Positions 16,358 to 25,506 of a stretch of DNA of 44,497 bases are shown here, piece after piece. The position numbers and the translations under genes were made by a program. The notes under the pieces were generated by a model. That model had not been told where the DNA came from and ran no database searches. It saw only the letters and a list, made by a program, of their open reading frames with translations. The stretch's first letter is position 1; each line of letters begins with the position of its first letter. This DNA is from Bacteroidales bacterium UBA4363 (lineage in GTDB: Bacteria > Bacteroidota > Bacteroidia > Bacteroidales > Paludibacteraceae). The stretch spans positions 1 to 44,497 of the forward strand of contig DGSL01000005.1 in the NCBI GenBank assembly GCA_002393965.1. Reading direction: 5' to 3'.

Positions 16358-19300
16358 ATGAGATTAGATACATTCATCCACCGACCGGTGCTTTCGACGG
16401 TGATTTCCGTCATCCTGGTCATCCTTGGTTTTATCGGCCTATTTGGTCTGCCGGTCGAGCAATACCCGGACATAGCGCCACCTACGATCTTCGTACAGGC
16501 GTACTATCAGGGAGCGGACGCACAGACGGTCCAAAACTCGGTGCTTTCGCCCCTTGAGGAGCAGATCAACGGAGTGGAAGGCATGACCTACATGACCTCC
16601 ACGGCCAGCAACGAAGGCTCAGCCATGATCCGCGTGCTCTTCGAGCAGGGATATGACGCAGACATGGCACAGGTAAACGTTCAGAACCGAGTCTCGCAAG
16701 CCTCAGCCCTGTTGCCGCAGGAAGTAACGAAAGCGGGCGTGACGGTGCAGAAGCGTCAGAACTCGACCATCCTGATGTTGATGCTCACGTCGGAAGACGG
16801 GCAGTATGACGAGTCCTTTCTTGCCAACTACGCCAACATCAACGTAATCCCTGCGATCAAGCGTGTGGCTGGTGTAGGCGAGTGCGAAGCCATGGGAGCG
16901 AAGCTGTACACGATGCGTCTATGGCTGGATCCAGCCAAGATGCAGCAATACAAGCTGATTCCGAGTGACATCACGAATGTCCTCGCGGAGCAGAACATCG
17001 AAGCGGCTCCTGGAAAGTTCGGTGAGCAGTCAGGCAACCAGTATGAATTCACGATGCGCTACACGGGTCGTCTGAAATCGCCGGAGGAATTCGGCGACAT
17101 GATCATCAAGTCGACGAATGATGGTCAGACACTGCGAGTAAAAGACGTGGCGCGCACGGAGATGGGTGCGCTCTATTATGTGATCAAGTCGAACGCCAAC
17201 GGGAAGCCGTCGGTCATGCTGATGATCTCTCAGACAGCGGGATCGAACGCGACGGAAGTCATCGAGGGCGTGAAAAAAGTCATGGCAGAGCAGAAAGAGA
17301 TGTTCCCTCCGGGTATGAAATTTGAGTACATGCTGGACGTGTCCGAGTTCCTCTTCGCGTCGATTGAAGAAGTGGTCGAGACCCTCCTGGAGGCCTTCCT
17401 GCTTGTGTTCCTTGTTGTTTATTTCTTCCTGCAGGACTTCCGTTCGACGCTGATTCCACTGATTGCGGTTCCTGTTTCCCTGATCGGAACGTTCTTCTTC
17501 CTCTACCTGTTCGGATTCTCGCTGAACCTGCTGACACTGTCGGCATTGGTGCTGGCGATTGCGATTGTGGTGGACGATGCCATCGTGGTGGTGGAGGCGG
17601 TGCATGCGAAGCTGGACATGGGTTACAAGTCGTCGCGCACTGCGGCATCCGACGCCATGAATGAGATTTCGGGCGCCATCATCTCCATCACGCTGGTAAT
17701 GGCGGCAGTATTCATTCCGGTATCTTTTCTGGGCGGAACAGCCGGTACGTTCTACCGTGAGTTCGGTGTGACAATGGCTATCTCGATCATCATCTCCGCC
17801 GTGAACGCCTTGACGCTCTCACCTGCATTGTGTGCCGTATTCCTGAAAGCGAAAGACGAGAACGGTGAGGAAAAGAAGCCAAACCGAATCGAGGGATTCC
17901 TTGAGCGCTTCCACACGTCCTTCAACGCTGCGTACGAGCGCATTCAGGAGAAGTACCGCAAGAACGTGCGTTTCTTCATTGACCACAAGGTGCTGGCCTT
18001 CGGTCTGATGCTTCTGGGCATCGTGGTGCTGGGCATCACGGGTATGACGACGAAGACGGGTCTGGTACCGGACGAAGACACCGGAACGGTCATGGTGACC
18101 ATATCGACCCCTCCCGGTTCGTCGCTGGAAACGACCGACAAGGTCATGAACCAAGTGGACGAGATGCTGGCTACGAATCCAGCGATTCAGTCGCGCCAGC
18201 GAATCACGGGTTATAACCTGATTGCCGGTCAGGGTTCGAACCAAGGAACGTTCATCGTCAAGTTGAAAAACTGGAAAGACCGAAACATGGGTCAGTCATC
18301 GATGGCTGTCCTAGGCATGATCTACAAACAGACAGCCGCCATCAAGGGTGCTCAGATCCTGGCATTCCAGCCACCGATGGTAACGGGATTCTCGGCATCG
18401 AATGGTCTGAGTTTCTCGCTTCAGGACCGAACGGGAGGTTCGATTGACCAATTCACAGCCAACAGCAACAAGTTCCTGGCCGCCCTGAACAAGCGTCCTG
18501 AAATCTCGATGGCGATGACGGCATTCCGTTCGGACTATCCGCAGTACGTCATCAACGTGGACGTAGCCAAATGCAAGCAGGCGGGTATCTCACCTGCGGT
18601 TGTTCTCACCACGATGCAGGGCTATTACGGAGGTCTCTACACGTCCAACTTCAACGCCTACGGAAAACTGTATCGCGTAATGATACAATCTGATCCGAAG
18701 CTCCGCGAAGACATCAAATCTCTGAACAACGTCTATGTACGAACCGGTTCGGGCGAGATGTCCCCTGTCTCCGAATTCGTCCAGCTGACAAAAGTCTATG
18801 GTCCGCAGACGATCGGACGCTTCAACCTGTTTACATCCATCGACGTGAATGCCACTCCGGCAGAGGGATACTCGACTGGAGACGCCATCAACGCCGTCAA
18901 GGAAGTGGCCAGAGAGACCCTGCCGACGGGATACACCTATGAATTCTCCGGTCTGACCCGATCGGAGCAGGAATCATCGAACTCGACGATGCTCGTATTC
19001 GTACTGTGTCTGACGTTCGTCTACCTAATTCTATCGGCACAGTATGAGAGCTATATCCTGCCTCTCTCGGTTATCCTCTCCATTCCGTTCGGACTGGCAG
19101 GAGCGTTCCTTTTCACCAAACTGTTCGGCCACCAGAACGACATCTACATGCAGATTTCGCTTATCATGCTGATCGGTCTGTTGGCAAAGAACGCCATCCT
19201 GATTGTACAGTTTGCCCTGGAGCGCAGACGAATGGGTATGGCAATCACGTGGTCAGCGATATTGGGTTCAGCAGCCCGTCTTCGTCCTATTCTGATGACC

Positions 19301-19582
19301 TCGCTGGCGATGATTATCGGTCTGTTGCCGATGATGTTCGCCATGGGAGTAGGCGCCAATTCGAACAGGACACTGGGAGCAGCGACTGTGGGCGGCATGC
19401 TTATCGGCATGATATGTCAGATATTCATCGTGCCGACGCTGTTTGTCATCTTCCAATACCTGCAGGAGAGACTGCAACCTATCAAGTTCGAGAACGAAGA
19501 AAATCCGCGTACGGACACCGAACTGATCCAATACATGCAGCCATCGGATGCAAAATATACGGGTCGTGTAGATTTCGAATGA
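16358..19582 (+). CDS. RND efflux pump, AcrB/HAE1 type
   Basis: Inner-membrane proton-driven efflux transporter of the hydrophobe/amphiphile family, 1074 residues, a full-length AcrB-like trimer subunit. The N-terminus MRLDTFIHRPVLSTVISVIL is the family opening. The proton-relay pair is D406-D407 in LAIAIVVDDAIVVVEAVH. The two large periplasmic loops follow TM1 and TM7, and the second half begins near FGLMLLGIVVLGITGMT. The C-terminal TM bundle includes LIMLIGLLAKNAILIVQF with the conserved lysine-asparagine. It lies 66 bp after the adaptor and 10 bp before the outer-membrane factor. Substrates (drugs, detergents, bile acids, lipids) cannot be decided from sequence. Confidence 0.97.
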   Translation: MRLDTFIHRPVLSTVISVILVILGFIGLFGLPVEQYPDIAPPTIFVQAYYQGADAQTVQNSVLSPLEEQINGVEGMTYMTSTASNEGSAMIRVLFEQGYDADMAQVNVQNRVSQASALLPQEVTKAGVTVQKRQNSTILMLMLTSEDGQYDESFLANYANINVIPAIKRVAGVGECEAMGAKLYTMRLWLDPAKMQQYKLIPSDITNVLAEQNIEAAPGKFGEQSGNQYEFTMRYTGRLKSPEEFGDMIIKSTNDGQTLRVKDVARTEMGALYYVIKSNANGKPSVMLMISQTAGSNATEVIEGVKKVMAEQKEMFPPGMKFEYMLDVSEFLFASIEEVVETLLEAFLLVFLVVYFFLQDFRSTLIPLIAVPVSLIGTFFFLYLFGFSLNLLTLSALVLAIAIVVDDAIVVVEAVHAKLDMGYKSSRTAASDAMNEISGAIISITLVMAAVFIPVSFLGGTAGTFYREFGVTMAISIIISAVNALTLSPALCAVFLKAKDENGEEKKPNRIEGFLERFHTSFNAAYERIQEKYRKNVRFFIDHKVLAFGLMLLGIVVLGITGMTTKTGLVPDEDTGTVMVTISTPPGSSLETTDKVMNQVDEMLATNPAIQSRQRITGYNLIAGQGSNQGTFIVKLKNWKDRNMGQSSMAVLGMIYKQTAAIKGAQILAFQPPMVTGFSASNGLSFSLQDRTGGSIDQFTANSNKFLAALNKRPEISMAMTAFRSDYPQYVINVDVAKCKQAGISPAVVLTTMQGYYGGLYTSNFNAYGKLYRVMIQSDPKLREDIKSLNNVYVRTGSGEMSPVSEFVQLTKVYGPQTIGRFNLFTSIDVNATPAEGYSTGDAINAVKEVARETLPTGYTYEFSGLTRSEQESSNSTMLVFVLCLTFVYLILSAQYESYILPLSVILSIPFGLAGAFLFTKLFGHQNDIYMQISLIMLIGLLAKNAILIVQFALERRRMGMAITWSAILGSAARLRPILMTSLAMIIGLLPMMFAMGVGANSNRTLGAATVGGMLIGMICQIFIVPTLFVIFQYLQERLQPIKFENEENPRTDTELIQYMQPSDAKYTGRVDFE

Positions 19583-19592
19583 TCTATTAACC

Positions 19593-21017
19593 ATGAACAG
19601 AAAACCATTGAAAATGAAAAATATCATTCCACTATTGACCGGTCTGCTGGCGACGATACTGTTGTCAGCCTGCGCCCTCTACGGCAAATATGAGCGGCCG
19701 GAAGAGATCAATACAACAGGCATCGTGAGGGACACCTCCGCCGCCTCAGCCACGACTGCAGACACGCTGGTTGTGACGGACAAGAGTTCGTTCGGAGACA
19801 TACCATGGCAACAGGTATTTACAGATCCGCAGTTGCAAGGTCTGATACAGCGGGCTCTGGTCAACAACGTGGACCTGCGCAATGCGGCGCTGAACGTCGA
19901 AATGGTTGAGAAGCAGTTGGTCGTTTCGAAACTTGCCTTCGTTCCCGGCTTCACTTTCACTCCGAACGGGGCACTGACCCAATGGAATGGGGGGACATGG
20001 AACAAAACGTATTCACTGCCAGTGAATGCGTCCTGGACCGTGGACCTGTTCGGCAACCTGCTGTCGCAAAAGCGTTCGGTTCAGATGAAACTGCTTGCCA
20101 TGAAGGACTATCAGCAATCGGTACGCTGCAACATCATCGCAAGCACAGCCAACCTGTACTATACACTGCTGATGCTGGACAAGCAGCTGGAACTGGTCAC
20201 GGAGATGAACACGCTGACGAAAGACACGTGGGACTACATGAAATTGCAGAAAGACCTTGGGCGCACGAAAGAGACTTCGGTGGTATCCGCCGAAGCGAAC
20301 TACTATTCGGTGCAGGCTCAGGCAGCCGACCTGCGGCGTCAGATACGTGAGACGGAGAACTCGCTGTCCGTACTCCTTGGCATGCCTGCCCAGACGATAC
20401 AGCGCGGCAAGATTGAGGATCAGTCCCTTCCGACCCAATTCTCGACCGGAGTCGGTCTGGCACTCCTAGACAACCGTCCGGACGTCCACGCAGCCGAGAT
20501 GTCGCTTGCACAGTGCTTCTACGACGTAGAGACCGCGCGTTCGAACTTCTTCCCGAACATCACCATCTCCGGAAGTGCCGCATTCACCAACAACAGCGGA
20601 GCCGGGATTGTGAATCCTGGAAAATGGCTGCTCTCAGCGGCCGGATCGCTGACGCAACCGATCTTCCAACACGGGATGCTGACTGCCAACCTAAAAGTAG
20701 CAAAAATGCAGTACGAGCAAGCTCTGAACACCTACCAAAACACTATCTACAAAGCAGGAAGCGAGGTTTCCAACGCACTGGTGCTGTACAATACTTCGGC
20801 AGAGAAATCAGAGCTGGAGCAAAAACAGATCGATGCTCTGAGCAAATCGGTGGAATACACCAAAGACCTGCTTGCCATGGGAGGAGCATCCTATATCGAA
20901 GTCATCACCTCGCAACAGCAACTGCTGAACGCAGAGCTCTCGAAAGTAGCGGACGACTTCTACAAGATGCAGGCCATCGTGAACCTGTACTCGGCTCTAG
21001 GTGGCGGTAAAGAATAA
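19593..21017 (+). CDS. RND efflux outer-membrane factor (TolC/OprM-like lipoprotein)
   Basis: Outer-membrane channel of the pump, with two OEP domains. The 474-residue reading starts at 19593. ATG 19614 (residue 8) may be the true start because it gives a compact signal, MKNIIPLLTGLLATILLSAC, with the lipidated cysteine at residue 20. The body shows the duplicated helical-barrel pattern: LIQRALVNNVDLRNAALNVE, then LLDNRPDVHAAEMSLAQCFY (the DNRPDV motif shared by OprM/NodT proteins), and the second half ending in LLAMGGASYIEVITSQQQLL. It overlaps the operon tightly (10 bp after the pump stop), so it is the dedicated third component. Confidence 0.95.
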   Translation: MNRKPLKMKNIIPLLTGLLATILLSACALYGKYERPEEINTTGIVRDTSAASATTADTLVVTDKSSFGDIPWQQVFTDPQLQGLIQRALVNNVDLRNAALNVEMVEKQLVVSKLAFVPGFTFTPNGALTQWNGGTWNKTYSLPVNASWTVDLFGNLLSQKRSVQMKLLAMKDYQQSVRCNIIASTANLYYTLLMLDKQLELVTEMNTLTKDTWDYMKLQKDLGRTKETSVVSAEANYYSVQAQAADLRRQIRETENSLSVLLGMPAQTIQRGKIEDQSLPTQFSTGVGLALLDNRPDVHAAEMSLAQCFYDVETARSNFFPNITISGSAAFTNNSGAGIVNPGKWLLSAAGSLTQPIFQHGMLTANLKVAKMQYEQALNTYQNTIYKAGSEVSNALVLYNTSAEKSELEQKQIDALSKSVEYTKDLLAMGGASYIEVITSQQQLLNAELSKVADDFYKMQAIVNLYSALGGGKE

Positions 21018-21040
21018 AAGAAAATTTAAGACATCGAATC

Positions 21041-21820
21041 ATGACAAACATAAGCAACAAAGCCGAAGTCTCGCCGAAGGCAAAAATCGGGGAACGCGTA
21101 ACTATCTATCCGTTCGTCTATATCGAGGATGACGTAGAAATCGGCGATGACAGCATTATTTTCCCTTTCGTCTCTATACACTCCGGTTCGCGCATTGGTA
21201 AGCGCAATAAAATCCATAACGGTTCGGTAATCGGGTCTGTCTCGCAGGACTTCGCCTACAAAGGAGACCCATCTCAGACAATCATCGGAGACGACAATAT
21301 CCTGCGGGAAAACACCGTGGTGAACCGTGCGTCGTTTGCAGACGGGAAAACTGTCATCGGCAACCGCAACTTCATTCTGGAAGGCACACACATCTCGCAT
21401 GACACAGTCATCGGAGACGACTGTGTGTTCGGTTACGGAACAAAGATAGCCGGCAACTGTGAGATACACGACAAGACCATCCTGTCGGCCTCGGTACTAA
21501 TCAATCCATCGGTTCGAACAGGAAAATACAGCATGGTGCTGGCCGGTTCCCGCGTATCCAAGGACGTCCCACCCTACATCGTAGCCGGCGAGAATCCCGT
21601 CCGGTACTGTGGCATAAGCGACAAGATCCTGAACGGAGCCAATATATCCAGCAAAGTCCAGACCCACATCGCCAATGCGTACCGTCTGATCTTCCATGGT
21701 CAGACATCCCTGTTTGATGCCATCAACCAAATTAAGGAGCAAGTGCCCCCATCAGAGGAAATAGACAACATCATCCGATTCCTAGAGTCGTCGCAACTCG
21801 GCATTATCACCAAGATGTAA
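21041..21820 (+). CDS. Divergent LpxA-like hexapeptide acyltransferase
   Basis: A 259-residue left-handed beta-helix protein that aligns along its whole length with acyl-ACP:UDP-GlcNAc O-acyltransferase LpxA, the first lipid A enzyme. Hexapeptide turns run from about 10 to 175 and a helical C-terminus follows. The segment HISHDTVIGDDC keeps the histidines equivalent to E. coli H122 and the catalytic H125 (here H117, H120). The residue equivalent to H144 is N139, and the HQF motif at H160 is replaced by N155-P-S. The RxxxxxHRG motif is also changed (RENTVVNRAS). It is therefore either a paralogue with another substrate or a weak LpxA. It lies 23 bp after the outer-membrane factor and closes the efflux operon. 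Confidence 0.82.
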   Translation: MTNISNKAEVSPKAKIGERVTIYPFVYIEDDVEIGDDSIIFPFVSIHSGSRIGKRNKIHNGSVIGSVSQDFAYKGDPSQTIIGDDNILRENTVVNRASFADGKTVIGNRNFILEGTHISHDTVIGDDCVFGYGTKIAGNCEIHDKTILSASVLINPSVRTGKYSMVLAGSRVSKDVPPYIVAGENPVRYCGISDKILNGANISSKVQTHIANAYRLIFHGQTSLFDAINQIKEQVPPSEEIDNIIRFLESSQLGIITKM

Positions 21821-21842
21821 GAATTTCACTCTTAACCCAAAG

Positions 21843-21893
21843 AATACGGATACAGGGAATTTTCCATATCGGAAGTTTCCCTGTATCCGTATT
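21843..21893. terminator. Large hairpin between the LpxA-like and AraC genes
   Basis: A 23-bp inverted repeat (21843-21865 and 21871-21893) with only two mismatches and a 5-nt loop. The innermost perfect part is ACGGATACAGGGAA and its complement. It starts 23 bp after the stop of the LpxA-like gene. No T-run follows, but it probably ends or stabilises the efflux transcript. Its right arm touches the -33 box of the araC-type gene, so an operator role is also possible. Confidence 0.6.
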
Positions 21894-21923
21894 TGCAAAT
21901 TCTGGCAGAATTGACCATCTTTA
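21892..21923 (+). promoter_or_regulatory. Promoter of the AraC-type regulator
   Basis: A TTTG -33 box at 21892-21895 and a near-consensus CATCTTTA -7 box at 21916-21923 are 20 bp apart. The start site would fall just before ATG 21932, giving a leader of fewer than ten bases and excluding the upstream ATG at 21893. Confidence 0.5.
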
Positions 21924-21931
21924 CGTACAGA

Positions 21932-22828
21932 ATGAAGAATCAAAAGCAGCTTCCCGTCTATTCGCTGACGTCGTTCTCGACGAACGACAAAGTGACGCGT
22001 CAGTTCCAAGCAGAAGTTTTCGATGCAAACCGTCATTTTGCCGTACAATACCCACATCGGCATGACTTCTTTGAAGTGTTGTACCTGTATAAGGGTTCCG
22101 GGTATCACATCATCGACTCGAACCGTTATGAAGTACATCCTCCCTGTGTATTTTTCATGTCACCCGGTCAGGCCCATAAACTCACTTTCTCCCATGACAT
22201 TGAAGGGTACATCTACATTTTCACCTCGGAATTCTACCTCGTCGAGAAGAACAACCTGAATTCACTACTGGAACTCCCTTTTTTCTTCACGTTACAACAC
22301 ACAAATCCCCCACTGCAGATAGAACGACGAGAGGACCAGCAATTCATTGAATCTCTATTTGTCAAATCGGCAGAAGAAGCCCTGAAAAAAGATTACGACT
22401 GCCAGCTGATGCGATCACTTCTGGAACTGATACTCTCCTACCTGGCCCATCTTTATCCTAACTCGGATCCTTTGCTGACCAAAGGGAAAGGGCATCTGCT
22501 GGTAAAGCGTTTCTACCAATTAGCCGAGGAACACTACAAGAAAAACCTAAACGTAGCACAATACGCTGACCTACTGAATATTACACCAAACTACCTGACC
22601 GCGACAACCAAACGGCTCACGGGGAAATCCTCGTTACGCATTCTGAAAGAGAAACAGATTCTGGAGATCAAGCGACTGTTGTCACAGACCACGCTCGACA
22701 TGCAGGAAATTGCCAATCAGATGCATTTTGAGGACCAATCTTACTTTACCAAATTCTTCAGACGGGAAACAGGGAAAACACCCCTACGCTTCAGAATGGA
22801 ATCTCAGTCATCTCCTTCTGATTTATAA
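21932..22828 (+). CDS. AraC-family transcriptional regulator
   Basis: A 298-residue cytoplasmic regulator. The N-terminal half is a cupin ligand-binding domain: HFAVQYPHRHDFFEVLYLYKG followed by the PPCVFFMSPGQAHKL beta-strands. The C-terminal 100 residues form two helix-turn-helix motifs: YADLLNITPNYLTATTKRLTG and LDMQEIANQMHFEDQSYFTK, then the FRRETGKTPLRFR tail. The ATG at 21932 is chosen over 21893 because the latter lies within the predicted promoter. It lies directly after the efflux/LpxA-like operon but in its own unit. It may control that operon or the downstream ilvC; neither is shown. The inducer is unknown. Confidence 0.92.
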   Translation: MKNQKQLPVYSLTSFSTNDKVTRQFQAEVFDANRHFAVQYPHRHDFFEVLYLYKGSGYHIIDSNRYEVHPPCVFFMSPGQAHKLTFSHDIEGYIYIFTSEFYLVEKNNLNSLLELPFFFTLQHTNPPLQIERREDQQFIESLFVKSAEEALKKDYDCQLMRSLLELILSYLAHLYPNSDPLLTKGKGHLLVKRFYQLAEEHYKKNLNVAQYADLLNITPNYLTATTKRLTGKSSLRILKEKQILEIKRLLSQTTLDMQEIANQMHFEDQSYFTKFFRRETGKTPLRFRMESQSSPSDL

Positions 22829-22905
22829 TACGTTATTATTTTCCCTCAAAAAAAGCAAATGGATCTCTTCTGGACTTTTCATCCAACGGATGAGGAAGAT
22901 CTCCG

Positions 22906-22913
22906 TACCTTTG
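22906..22913 (+). promoter_or_regulatory. -7 element of ilvC
   Basis: TACCTTTG matches TAnnTTTG, 134 bp upstream of the ilvC ATG. The leader that follows is A-rich. It has no terminator hairpin and no leader peptide comparable to that of the leucine operon. Confidence 0.55.
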
Positions 22914-23047
22914 TTTGCAATAAAAAGGGAAAGAAAGAGTTGAAAATTACCAAAAAAAAAGGCATAAGTATCAACATACTCTAATACATTCTTCTCATCT
23001 TTGTCCTCGAAGAAATACATCAAAACAATCATAATCATCAACTAATT

Positions 23048-24532
23048 ATGGCAAACTATTTCAACACCCTCTCATTGAGAGGCAAACTTGAGCAGCTCGG
23101 AAAGTGCGAGTTCATGAACCGAGAAGAGTTCAAAGACGGCGTAGAAGCACTGCGCGGAAAGAAAATCGTCATCGTAGGTTGCGGAGCACAAGGTCTGAAT
23201 CAAGGTCTAAACATGCGCGACTCTGGCTTGGACATTTCATATGCACTGCGCGAATCAGCCATCAAAGAGAAACGTGCATCATGGAAAAATGCAACGGAGA
23301 ATGGTTTTAAGGTAGGCACATATGAGGAATTGATTCCAACGGCAGACCTAGTACTGAACCTGACGCCAGACAAACAACACTCCAATGTAGTCAAGGCCAT
23401 TATGCCACTGATGAAAAAAGGAGCCGCACTCTCCTACTCTCACGGTTTCAACATCGTAGAAGTCGGAGAACAGATTCGCAAGGACATCACTGTCATCATG
23501 GTTGCACCAAAGTGTCCCGGCTCAGAAGTCCGTGCTGAGTACGTCCGCGGATTCGGAGTTCCAACCCTTCTTGCCGTTCATCCAGAAAACGACCCAGAAG
23601 GCAAGGGGTGGGCTTGGGTAAAAGCCTACGCTGCAGCAACAGGCGGACACAAGGCAGGTTGCCTACGTTCCTCCTTCGTTGCGGAAGTAAAATCCGACCT
23701 TATGGGAGAACAAACGATCCTGTGCGGCATGTTGCAAACGGGTTCGCTGTTGTGTTTCGATAAGATGGTAGAGAAGGGAATCGACCCATCGTATGCAGCC
23801 AAATTGATACAGTACGGCTGGGAGACCATCGGAGAAGCTCTGAAATGGGGCGGCGTGACGAACATGATAGACCGTCTTTCCAACCCTGCAAAGATCAAGG
23901 CCTTCAAGTTGAAGAACGAAATCAAAGACATTCTGCGTCCGCTATATCAGAAGCACATGGATGACATCATGTCCGGAGAATTCTCCAAAACCATGATGGA
24001 AGACTGGGCCAATGATGACATCAAACTGTTGACCTGGCGCGAAGAGACCGGCAAGACTGCATTTGAGCAAACTCAAGCCGGAACAATGGAAATCTCCGAA
24101 CAAGAATATTTTGACAACGGAGTACTGATGGTGGCCATGGTTGCAGCCGGAGTAGAACTGGCATTCGAGACAATGACAGCCAGTGGTATCAAGCCAGAAT
24201 CTGCCTATTACGAATCCCTGCATGAGGTACCATTGATTGCCAATACTATTGCCCGAAAGAAGCTCTATGAGATGAACCGCATCATCTCGGATACGGCTGA
24301 ATACGGATGCTATCTCTTTGACAATGCCGCTCGTCCTATGTTGAAAGATTTCATGTCGAAAATCGACACCGATGTCATCGGAAAGAAATATGGAGAAGGC
24401 AAGGACAATTCGGTTGATAACGAAGAACTCATCGAGGTGAATGATGCCATCCGCAACCATCCTATTGAGGTTGTAGGACGCTTCCTTCGCAGTAAGATGA
24501 CAGAGATGAAAAAGATCCATACAGGGAAATAA
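23048..24532 (+). CDS. ilvC: Ketol-acid reductoisomerase (class II, long form)
   Basis: NADPH-dependent isomerisation and reduction of acetolactate or acetohydroxybutyrate, shared by valine, leucine and isoleucine synthesis. At 494 residues it is the long class II form found in Enterobacteria and many Bacteroidota, with a duplicated C-terminal domain. The Rossmann motif GCGAQG is at 44-49. The following sequence includes [20 protein letters not shown] and the metal- and substrate-binding block [11 protein letters not shown]. It stands alone with its own promoter and a strong terminator, separate from the leucine operon by about 11 kb. Confidence 0.97.
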   Translation: MANYFNTLSLRGKLEQLGKCEFMNREEFKDGVEALRGKKIVIVGCGAQGLNQGLNMRDSGLDISYALRESAIKEKRASWKNATENGFKVGTYEELIPTADLVLNLTPDKQHSNVVKAIMPLMKKGAALSYSHGFNIVEVGEQIRKDITVIMVAPKCPGSEVRAEYVRGFGVPTLLAVHPENDPEGKGWAWVKAYAAATGGHKAGCLRSSFVAEVKSDLMGEQTILCGMLQTGSLLCFDKMVEKGIDPSYAAKLIQYGWETIGEALKWGGVTNMIDRLSNPAKIKAFKLKNEIKDILRPLYQKHMDDIMSGEFSKTMMEDWANDDIKLLTWREETGKTAFEQTQAGTMEISEQEYFDNGVLMVAMVAAGVELAFETMTASGIKPESAYYESLHEVPLIANTIARKKLYEMNRIISDTAEYGCYLFDNAARPMLKDFMSKIDTDVIGKKYGEGKDNSVDNEELIEVNDAIRNHPIEVVGRFLRSKMTEMKKIHTGK

Positions 24533-24556
24533 AAAGTGCTATAACTTTCCAAGAGC

Positions 24557-24597
24557 AATCAAAGCCGGACAATCTTCTTGTTTGTCCGGCTTTGATT
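24557..24597 (+). terminator. Terminator of ilvC
   Basis: Perfect 16-bp arms AATCAAAGCCGGACAA and TTGTCCGGCTTTGATT (24557-24572 and 24582-24597) with a 9-nt loop lie 24 bp past the ilvC stop. The downstream T-run is weak, but the stem is very strong. Confidence 0.85.
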
Positions 24598-24670
24598 CAT
24601 TTAACTAAAACAGAAGAGAACGAATAAAAAAATGTCATAAGCAACAGCAGAAACAAGACCCAGGATAATG

Positions 24671-24678
24671 TATCTTTG
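24671..24678 (+). promoter_or_regulatory. -7 element of rsmE
   Basis: TATCTTTG matches TAnnTTTG exactly, 20 bp upstream of the rsmE ATG. The -33 box is not recognisable. Confidence 0.6.
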
Positions 24679-24698
24679 CAAAAGAGAATACAGAAAAG

Positions 24699-25409
24699 AT
24701 GCAGGATCATATCTTCTATACACCAGACATTGAGATAGGAACAAAATCGTATATACTTCCAGAAGAAGAATCGAAACACTGCATCAAGGTATTACGCATG
24801 GATACAAAAGACCGTCTTACACTGGTAGACGGCAGAGGCAACGCGTTCGAAGCGGCCATCAGCAACCCACATGCCAAACATTGTGAAGTTGAAATAAAGC
24901 ATATTGAAAGTGAGGTACAGAAGAGAGACTACCGACTTCACATCGCCTTAGCTCCCACAAAACTCAACGAAAGAACCGAATGGTTTCTGGAAAAATGTAC
25001 GGAGATTGGTATTGATGAGATTACACCACTATTGTGTCGTCACTCAGAGCGCAAGGAACTGAAAACGGAGCGTATGATGAAAATCATCATTGCAGCGATG
25101 AAACAGTCACACAAAGCATTCCTGCCTCATCTAAACGAAATGACACCATTGAAGCATCTCCTGTTAAATGCGACGGAAACGCAGCGCTATATCTGTCACT
25201 GTGGAGATGGATCAAAGATTCCTCTAAAATCAGCTCTCCCACATACGGACACTTTGATACTGATCGGACCAGAAGGAGACTTCGACAAAGAAGAAATTGA
25301 ATTGGCGGAGCAAAACGGCTTTAGAGCCGCCTCATTAGGGGAAAGCCGTCTCCGCACAGAAACTGCAGGAATCGTCGCCTGTCACACTATCCATCTAATC
25401 AACTCCTGA
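24699..25409 (+). CDS. rsmE: 16S rRNA m3U1498 methyltransferase RsmE
   Basis: SPOUT-class methyltransferase that adds a methyl group to N3 of U1498 in 16S rRNA. The 236-residue protein has an N-terminal PUA-like RNA-binding domain (HCIKVLRMDTKDRLTLVDGRG). The C-terminal knot has LAPTKLNERTEWFLEKCTEIG, then LIGPEGDFDKEEIELAEQNG and SLGESRLRTETAGIVA, the SAM-binding trefoil-knot motifs of the family. The length is typical. It is monocistronic with a promoter element just upstream. From here to about 34 kb the DNA is visibly more AT-rich than the leucine and efflux regions. Confidence 0.96.
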   Translation: MQDHIFYTPDIEIGTKSYILPEEESKHCIKVLRMDTKDRLTLVDGRGNAFEAAISNPHAKHCEVEIKHIESEVQKRDYRLHIALAPTKLNERTEWFLEKCTEIGIDEITPLLCRHSERKELKTERMMKIIIAAMKQSHKAFLPHLNEMTPLKHLLLNATETQRYICHCGDGSKIPLKSALPHTDTLILIGPEGDFDKEEIELAEQNGFRAASLGESRLRTETAGIVACHTIHLINS

Positions 25410-25506
25410 CACAGTCGAGTCATGCCATCAGAGTGGAGAGTATAAAAAATCTGAGAGTTCCCCAAATGATTTTTCAACTTCCTAAGTTTGGCTCTCGGCG
25501 TGCTCT

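Noticed and set aside
22872..22943. Leader peptide for ilvC similar to that of leuA
   Set aside because: A short frame MRKISVPLFAIKRERKS exists, but it begins upstream of the predicted -7 box and no terminator hairpin precedes ilvC.
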